Source: Dehalococcoidia bacterium (GTDB lineage: Bacteria > Chloroflexota > Dehalococcoidia > Tepidiformales > Tepidiformaceae). From it: a DNA stretch of 6,500 nt. Where the stretch lies: contig SLAK01000306.1 in NCBI GenBank assembly GCA_007126855.1, forward strand, positions 1 to 6,500. The letters are read 5' to 3'. Each line of letters starts with the position of its first letter. Position 1 is the first letter of the stretch. This document shows, piece after piece, positions 5,248 through 6,500 of the stretch. The position numbers and the translations under genes are program-made. The notes under the pieces are model-generated. The model was not told the DNA's origin. It ran no database searches and worked only from the letters and a program-made list of their open reading frames with translations.

Positions 5248-5961
5248 TTAGACTTCGTCCGCGAGCTCGACCCCGGCAGCCTTCATCCGCTCGCGGTTTT
5301 CGCGCATCAGCTCGTGCCACCATTCCGGGAACACCGACTTTGGCAGCTTCCCCTCGGCATGCAGGGCGGTGATGCGCCGGAACTCTTCGTCCACGGCCTC
5401 CTCAAGGTCGGTCAGCGTCCCGTCGTTCTTGTAGATCCAGTCCGCGCCGGGCGCGCGTCGCTCGAAGGGGATCATGGACTTCAGGCGCTGGTCCGCTTCC
5501 TCCTCGGACATATGCCGCTTCCCCACCAGCCGTTGCCGCGCGATCCGGTCGTCCACGCCGATGAGCCAGACCTGGTCGCACCAGAGTCCGTAGCCCGGCT
5601 CCATCAGGTTCACTGCCTCGATCACTCCGACGCCGTCCGCCGGAAGCTCGCAGCGCCATTCTGCTACCTGCTGCTTGAACGCCTGGCTAATCGAACCCAT
5701 CGCCGTTGTGAGCTTGTTCATCTCATCCGGCTTGCCGAAAACTTTGGCGCCGAGCTTCTTCCGGTCGATAAAGCCGTCCGGCCCCACTACATCCTCCCCA
5801 AACGCAGCGACGACACGGTCGAAACCCGGCGTGCCCGGCTCGTATAGCCGGTGGACCAGCCTGTCGCCGTCGCAGTGCACCGCGCCACGGTCCACCAGGA
5901 GCTGCGCCACCGTCGACTTCCCCGACGCAATTGTCCCCGCCAATCCGATAATGAGTGCCAT
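5248..5961 (-). CDS. coaE: Divergent dephospho-CoA kinase
   Basis: Probably phosphorylates dephospho-CoA on the ribose 3'-OH, the last step of CoA synthesis. The 237-aa reading starts at the Met right before the P-loop, with a modest AGGGA upstream. An ATG 28 codons earlier would add only an Arg-rich tail and was not used. The Walker A is GLAGTIASGKST (6-17). It is followed by HCDGDRLVH (29-37), matching the DxD region, then EPGTPGFDRVVAAFGEDV (41-58), DGFIDRKKLGAKVF (62-75), and the lid region RLVGKRHMSEEEADQRL (144-160). The C-terminal NDGTLTDLEEAV (179-190) is CoaE-like. Oddities: the usual His-Pro after the VF..P helix is missing (TTAMGSISQAF instead), the P-loop is not the common GGIGSGKS, and about 40 residues extend beyond the usual end. 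A related nucleotide kinase cannot be excluded. The 219 bp upstream (5962-6180) show nothing definite. Confidence 0.78.
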   Translation of the reverse strand: MALIIGLAGTIASGKSTVAQLLVDRGAVHCDGDRLVHRLYEPGTPGFDRVVAAFGEDVVGPDGFIDRKKLGAKVFGKPDEMNKLTTAMGSISQAFKQQVAEWRCELPADGVGVIEAVNLMEPGYGLWCDQVWLIGVDDRIARQRLVGKRHMSEEEADQRLKSMIPFERRAPGADWIYKNDGTLTDLEEAVDEEFRRITALHAEGKLPKSVFPEWWHELMRENRERMKAAGVELADEV

Positions 5962-6180
5962 AGTCCCTGTTCCCCGGGGAGTGTCCGGTATCCGGCGATT
6001 GCGAAGCCTGAATGAGCGGATGGCGCGCCGGGCGCTACGATTCAAACCTCTTGTATTTGCTAAGGGTAGTTGCGAAGCGCCTTCGGTCTACCCATTCGTG
6101 TGGACACGCTCGGGCGCGTGCCGGCTACCGCGAGGGCCTGATCGCACCCTCCCGGCAGCCACCTCGATTCGCACGGTGCC

Positions 6181-6500
6181 CTACGGTGCCTCATTCGACA
6201 TAATGATCGTGCCACTTGCAGCGAACATGCCGCCAACGCCATGACACACGCTTACCTTCGCGTCCGGCACCTGCGCTGGCGCGATGCCCCGCATCTGCCT
6301 CACGCTCTCCTGCAGCGCATACATGCCATACATGCCCGAATGCATGTAGCTCAGCCCGCCGCCGTTGGTGTTCAGCGGGAGCTTGCCGCCCGGGCGCGTG
6401 TTCCCTTCGGCGATAAACGGGCCGGCTTCGCCGCGCTTCACGAAGCCCAGATCCTCCAGCCCGTAAATGGGCAGGTGCGCGAACGCGTCGTAGACCATCA
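6181..6500 (-). CDS. Thiolase, SCP-x/lipid-transfer type, C-terminal part
   Basis: Only the last 106 codons are in the window; the frame runs past 6500, so the ATG at 6498 is internal. The piece has VYDAFAHLPIYGLEDLGF, then NTNGGGLSYMHSGMYG with the conserved thiolase His, and VCHGVGGMFAASG with the C-terminal Cys region. This matches the SCP-x-like thiolases often annotated as acetyl-CoA acetyltransferase or thiolase-like lipid-transfer protein. These cleave 3-ketoacyl-CoA, often of branched or sterol-like chains, but many are uncharacterised. It lies upstream of coaE on the same strand, 219 bp away. Confidence 0.88.
   Translation of the reverse strand, partial: MVYDAFAHLPIYGLEDLGFVKRGEAGPFIAEGNTRPGGKLPLNTNGGGLSYMHSGMYGMYALQESVRQMRGIAPAQVPDAKVSVCHGVGGMFAASGTIIMSNEAP

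Noticed and set aside
4879..5847. 322-codon plus-strand frame opposite the HadA-like gene and coaE
   Set aside because: It spans two supported minus-strand genes and their gap, and its protein has no recognisable motif.
5962..6045. 28-residue N-terminal extension of coaE
   Set aside because: Arg-rich and unlike family N-termini. The Met directly before the P-loop is the normal start.
6030..6060. T-arm-like GGTTTGAATC on the minus strand
   Set aside because: No matching acceptor, D or anticodon arms can be built around it, so it is not a tRNA.

Overview
The window comes from a GC-rich bacterium with strong preference for C- or G-ending codons. A threonine T-box leader, a threonyl-tRNA synthetase without a TGS domain, a HadA/HadB-like dehydratase pair, an SCP-x-type thiolase and an Rv2578c-type radical SAM protein together fit Chloroflexota (Dehalococcoidia-like) best. 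An actinobacterium-like lineage is the main alternative. This placement is inferred from gene types, not from a tree.

Left part (1-962): a minus-strand tRNA-Val(GAC) with its own promoter diverges from a plus-strand promoter that starts a T-box leader (about 185-435). The leader has an ACC (Thr) specifier and a textbook antiterminator. Between it and thrS lie roughly 530 nt without a credible gene. That stretch holds two copies of a 46-bp direct repeat and two strong palindromic elements of a dispersed-repeat type.

Centre (963-3277): thrS, then a two-gene RelE/ParE-type toxin-antitoxin module. The antitoxin start codon lies inside a perfect 11-bp inverted repeat, and the two genes overlap by 4 bp.

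Right part (3291-6500): all genes are on the minus strand. In transcription order they are the end of a thiolase, a divergent dephospho-CoA kinase (coaE), a FAS1/HadA-like dehydratase subunit, a MaoC/HadB-like dehydratase subunit, a hairpin terminator, and a radical SAM protein that converges on the toxin gene. A third, degenerate palindromic element abuts the stop codon of the HadB-like gene. Thiolase, CoaE and the dehydratase pair all work on CoA or acyl thioesters and suggest a lipid or acyl-CoA metabolism locus.

The most notable signal is the threonine T-box set far from the gene it should control, with repeats in between and no ordinary U-tract terminator.
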